Below the pieces are notes generated by a model. The model worked only from the letters and a program-made list of their open reading frames with translations, was not told the origin of the DNA and did no database searches. Positions 4,500 to 6,148 of a stretch of 6,148 bases of DNA are shown here, in pieces; within the stretch, counting starts at the first letter, position 1, and the number at the start of each line of letters is the position of its first letter. Position numbers and translations under genes: made by a program. This DNA comes from DASYRX01 sp036003845. GTDB lineage: Bacteria; Gemmatimonadota; Gemmatimonadetes; Gemmatimonadales; Gemmatimonadaceae. Location of the stretch: assembly GCA_036003845.1 (NCBI GenBank), contig DASYRX010000215.1, forward strand, positions 1-6,148, written 5' to 3'.

Positions 4500-6148
4500 C
4501 TACGACCGCATGGTGATCGCAGGGTCGATGCGCGATGCGCGTCGCGCAGGAATCCAGCACGCGAGGAGACCGATCGCTGCCATCATCAGACCGACGCTGA
4601 CGAAGGTTGTCGGGTCATTCGGCGCGATGCCGAAGAGCAGGCCGCGAATGATGCGCGCAGCGAAGAATGCGCCGGTGACGCCCAACGCGAGCCCAATCAC
4701 CACGAGCACGCCCCCTTCTTTGATGATCATGCGCTGCACCTGGCCTTGGGCGGCGCCGAGTCCCATGCGGATACCGATTTCGTGCGTCCGTGCACTCACT
4801 GAGAACGCCAGAACACCGGCGATCCCCACACTGGCGATGATCAATGCCAATAGTCCTAACGAGGAGATAAGTGCGGCATTCAGGCGCCGAGGCGAGACGC
4901 TCTGATCCTTGATCTGCTTGATCGTCTTCACTTCTTCAATCGGGGCAGTAGGGGCGAGGCGCCTAACAATTCTTGTCGCCGCGGTCGTAAGCGCCGCAAC
5001 GTTGCTGTCCGCCCGGATCACAAAACCGCCACCCAGCGACAGCTCTTGCGCAAAGGGCATGAAAACAGCCAGCCCGGGTTTCGCATCCAGCCCACCATCC
5101 TGCGTGTTCGCGACGACCCCGACGATCGTGCGCCAGTCACCGCTGAAGGGAGCGAATTTGAGCAGTTCGCCCGTCCACGCGACGCGCTTCCCGATCGGGT
5201 CTTCGTTAGGGAATAGTCGGTTGGCGAGTGTTTGATTGATGATCACGACCTTGCCCGACCCTCTCTGGTCCGTGGCCGCAAACTCGCGACCCGCGGCAAG
5301 CGGAATTCCTGCCGCGCGGAAGTATTCCGGGCCGGCCATCCGTATCTCGGCGCGCGGAACCGCCTCGCCGACGGCGATAGCCTTTCCCTCTGCTTTGAGC
5401 TCGAACCGAACGTCAGAGCTTCGCAGTGGCATTGGCGATCCGACTCCGACTTCGGTCACACTAGGCAGTGCCAGCATCTCGCGTCGTATCTGTTCGTATC
5501 GCTGCTTCGCTCCAACGTCAGCGTTAGGGTTGCTAATTATTTCGGTCGGCGTGAGCAGTGGCACATCGATTGTGAGCACTTCTTCCGTGCGCAACCCGGT
5601 GCTCACGTCTGAAAGCCGGATCATCGTGCGCGTGAGCAAACCAGCCCCGGCGAGCAGGACGACCGAAACCGCGATCTGCACAACGACGAGTCCGCGCTGC
5701 AGACGTTGTTTCCGCAAACTCCCGCTCAGGCGCCTAACGCCTGCAGAAATCCAGCTGGCGAAGCCGCCTTCTTTCGGCAGCGAAGCCACATAGGAGAGCA
5801 GCAGCGCGAGCGTGACGGCCAACGTTAGCGTGAAACCGAGGACCATGCCGTCGAGACGGATCTCACTCGCGCGTGGCGAGTAGCGTTCCGCGAGCGAGAT
5901 GAGCAGCCTGACGCCGCCTATGGCGATCAGAACTCCGAACACAGCGCCCATCAGAGTCAGCACCAGGTTCTCGGCGAGCAGCAAGCGCCGCAGCCGCGTC
6001 ATGCCGGCGCCAAGAGCAGCGCGTAAGACAAGCTCGTTCTCCCGGCGCACCCCGCGCATGAGCGTGAGGTTGGCGACATTTGCCGCCGAGATGATCATCA
6101 CGAACGCGGCCGCAACCATTAGCAGCAGGAGCGTTAGGCGCGCCCGTT
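4500..6148 (-). CDS. ADOP/MacB-like FtsX-family permease (5' end outside window)
   Basis: The frame is open to the right edge of the window, with RARLTLLLL before the first internal ATG (6117-6119), so this is the C-terminal 548 residues of a larger protein. Numbering from that internal Met, residues 1-112 are the rest of a first FtsX domain with three helices (2-22, 51-77, 92-114). A helix at 143-165 leads into a MacB-like periplasmic core (about 170-395, with SPMPLR, GPEYFRAAGIPLAAGREF and RLFPNEDPIGKRV). A second FtsX domain (414-535) contains HEIGIRMGLGA (446-456) and ends in IPARRASRIDP (523-533). This FtsX-core-FtsX plan is that of the 'acidobacterial duplicated orphan permease' type, usually about 800-900 residues, so roughly 250-350 residues are missing. 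Such proteins resemble MacB/LolCE permeases but lack a fused ATPase. Their substrates are generally unknown, and no ABC ATPase gene is visible here. It carries four intact CGTTAGG motif copies plus one at its extreme 5' part. Confidence 0.93.
   Translation of the reverse strand, partial: RARLTLLLLMVAAAFVMIISAANVANLTLMRGVRRENELVLRAALGAGMTRLRRLLLAENLVLTLMGAVFGVLIAIGGVRLLISLAERYSPRASEIRLDGMVLGFTLTLAVTLALLLSYVASLPKEGGFASWISAGVRRLSGSLRKQRLQRGLVVVQIAVSVVLLAGAGLLTRTMIRLSDVSTGLRTEEVLTIDVPLLTPTEIISNPNADVGAKQRYEQIRREMLALPSVTEVGVGSPMPLRSSDVRFELKAEGKAIAVGEAVPRAEIRMAGPEYFRAAGIPLAAGREFAATDQRGSGKVVIINQTLANRLFPNEDPIGKRVAWTGELLKFAPFSGDWRTIVGVVANTQDGGLDAKPGLAVFMPFAQELSLGGGFVIRADSNVAALTTAATRIVRRLAPTAPIEEVKTIKQIKDQSVSPRRLNAALISSLGLLALIIASVGIAGVLAFSVSARTHEIGIRMGLGAAQGQVQRMIIKEGGVLVVIGLALGVTGAFFAARIIRGLLFGIAPNDPTTFVSVGLMMAAIGLLACWIPARRASRIDPAITMRS

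Larger units (their letters stand above)
467..6138. repeat. Fourteen dispersed copies of an iterated CGTTAGG motif
   Basis: Exact copies read CCTAACG on the plus strand at 467, 806, 1816, 2851, 3609, 3964, 4855 and 5733. They read CGTTAGG on the plus strand at 1719, 2203, 3331, 5204, 5522 and 6132 (left ends given). All are 7 bases long. In the CGTTAGG orientation, the preceding base is G in nine copies and T in five, never A or C; the following base is C in seven. Copies at 806, 2851, 5733 and 6132 share GCGTTAGGCGC. Near matches sit at 4962 (TGTTAGG) and 5822 (CGTTAGC). Mean spacing is about 440 bases. Thirteen copies are inside genes and one (467) is intergenic. Uniform base composition predicts about 0.75 copies in this length on both strands. 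The function is unknown. HIP1-like elements and DNA-uptake signals are known motifs with comparable dispersal. Confidence 0.85.

Noticed and set aside
4414..5793. Plus-strand frames opposite the permease
   Set aside because: They are Ser/Thr/Ala/Arg-rich antisense shadows; the permease frame has domain motifs throughout.
467..6138. Chi- or KOPS-like polar role for the CGTTAGG motif
   Set aside because: The 8 to 6 split between orientations shows no strand preference in this window, although a short window cannot exclude it genome-wide.
1..6148. CRISPR array, tRNA or rRNA gene, insertion sequence or attachment site
   Set aside because: No regularly spaced repeats, no cloverleaf-type sequence, no transposase or integrase frame and no long terminal repeats are visible on either strand.

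Overview
The window looks like a chromosomal segment of a high-GC soil-type bacterium. Gemmatimonadota, or less likely Acidobacteriota, is the best guess. The reasons are the large ADOP-type orphan permease, the DUF4386 and DUF2306-like membrane proteins, a Tat-exported DsrE-like protein, and GTG starts with 4-base stop/start overlaps. The taxonomy is inferred from gene content only. Every gene I can support lies on the minus strand, so the window is read right to left.

Layout in transcription order. (1) 6148 to 4500 is the C-terminal part of an ADOP/MacB-like FtsX permease, and its 5' end lies outside the window. (2) 4499 to 4305 is a gap of about 195 bases. It holds a possible 36-residue membrane peptide and a small hairpin next to the next ribosome binding site. 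(3) 4304 to 1266 is a tight five-gene run: a DUF2306-like multi-pass protein, a DUF4386 protein, a 104-residue three-helix protein, a 97-residue membrane-anchored coiled-coil protein, and a membrane-anchored alpha/beta hydrolase. Two of its four junctions are 4-base GTGA overlaps, one has the stop codon inside the next Shine-Dalgarno, and one is a 30-base gap. (4) 1170 to 487 is a Tat-exported DsrE-like protein with its own strong Shine-Dalgarno. (5) 379 to 1 is the start of a flavodoxin-fold FMN reductase-like protein, cut by the window edge, with a plausible promoter upstream.

The five-gene run is probably one transcript for envelope proteins. Four of its products are membrane proteins of unknown function, and only the hydrolase has a recognisable catalytic machinery. 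The last two genes are redox- or sulfur-flavoured but are separated by gaps of about 100 bases and may be independent units.

The most striking signal is not a gene. The heptamer CGTTAGG (CCTAACG on the other strand) occurs 14 times in 6.1 kb, in both orientations, spread over all six longer genes and one intergenic gap. The base before it is always G or T. Four copies share the 11-mer GCGTTAGGCGC. Chance would predict roughly one copy of the heptamer. It is read in three different codon phases as four dipeptides, so the conservation is in the DNA and not in protein sequence. It looks like a highly iterated genomic motif, comparable to HIP1 or DNA-uptake sequences, with unknown role.
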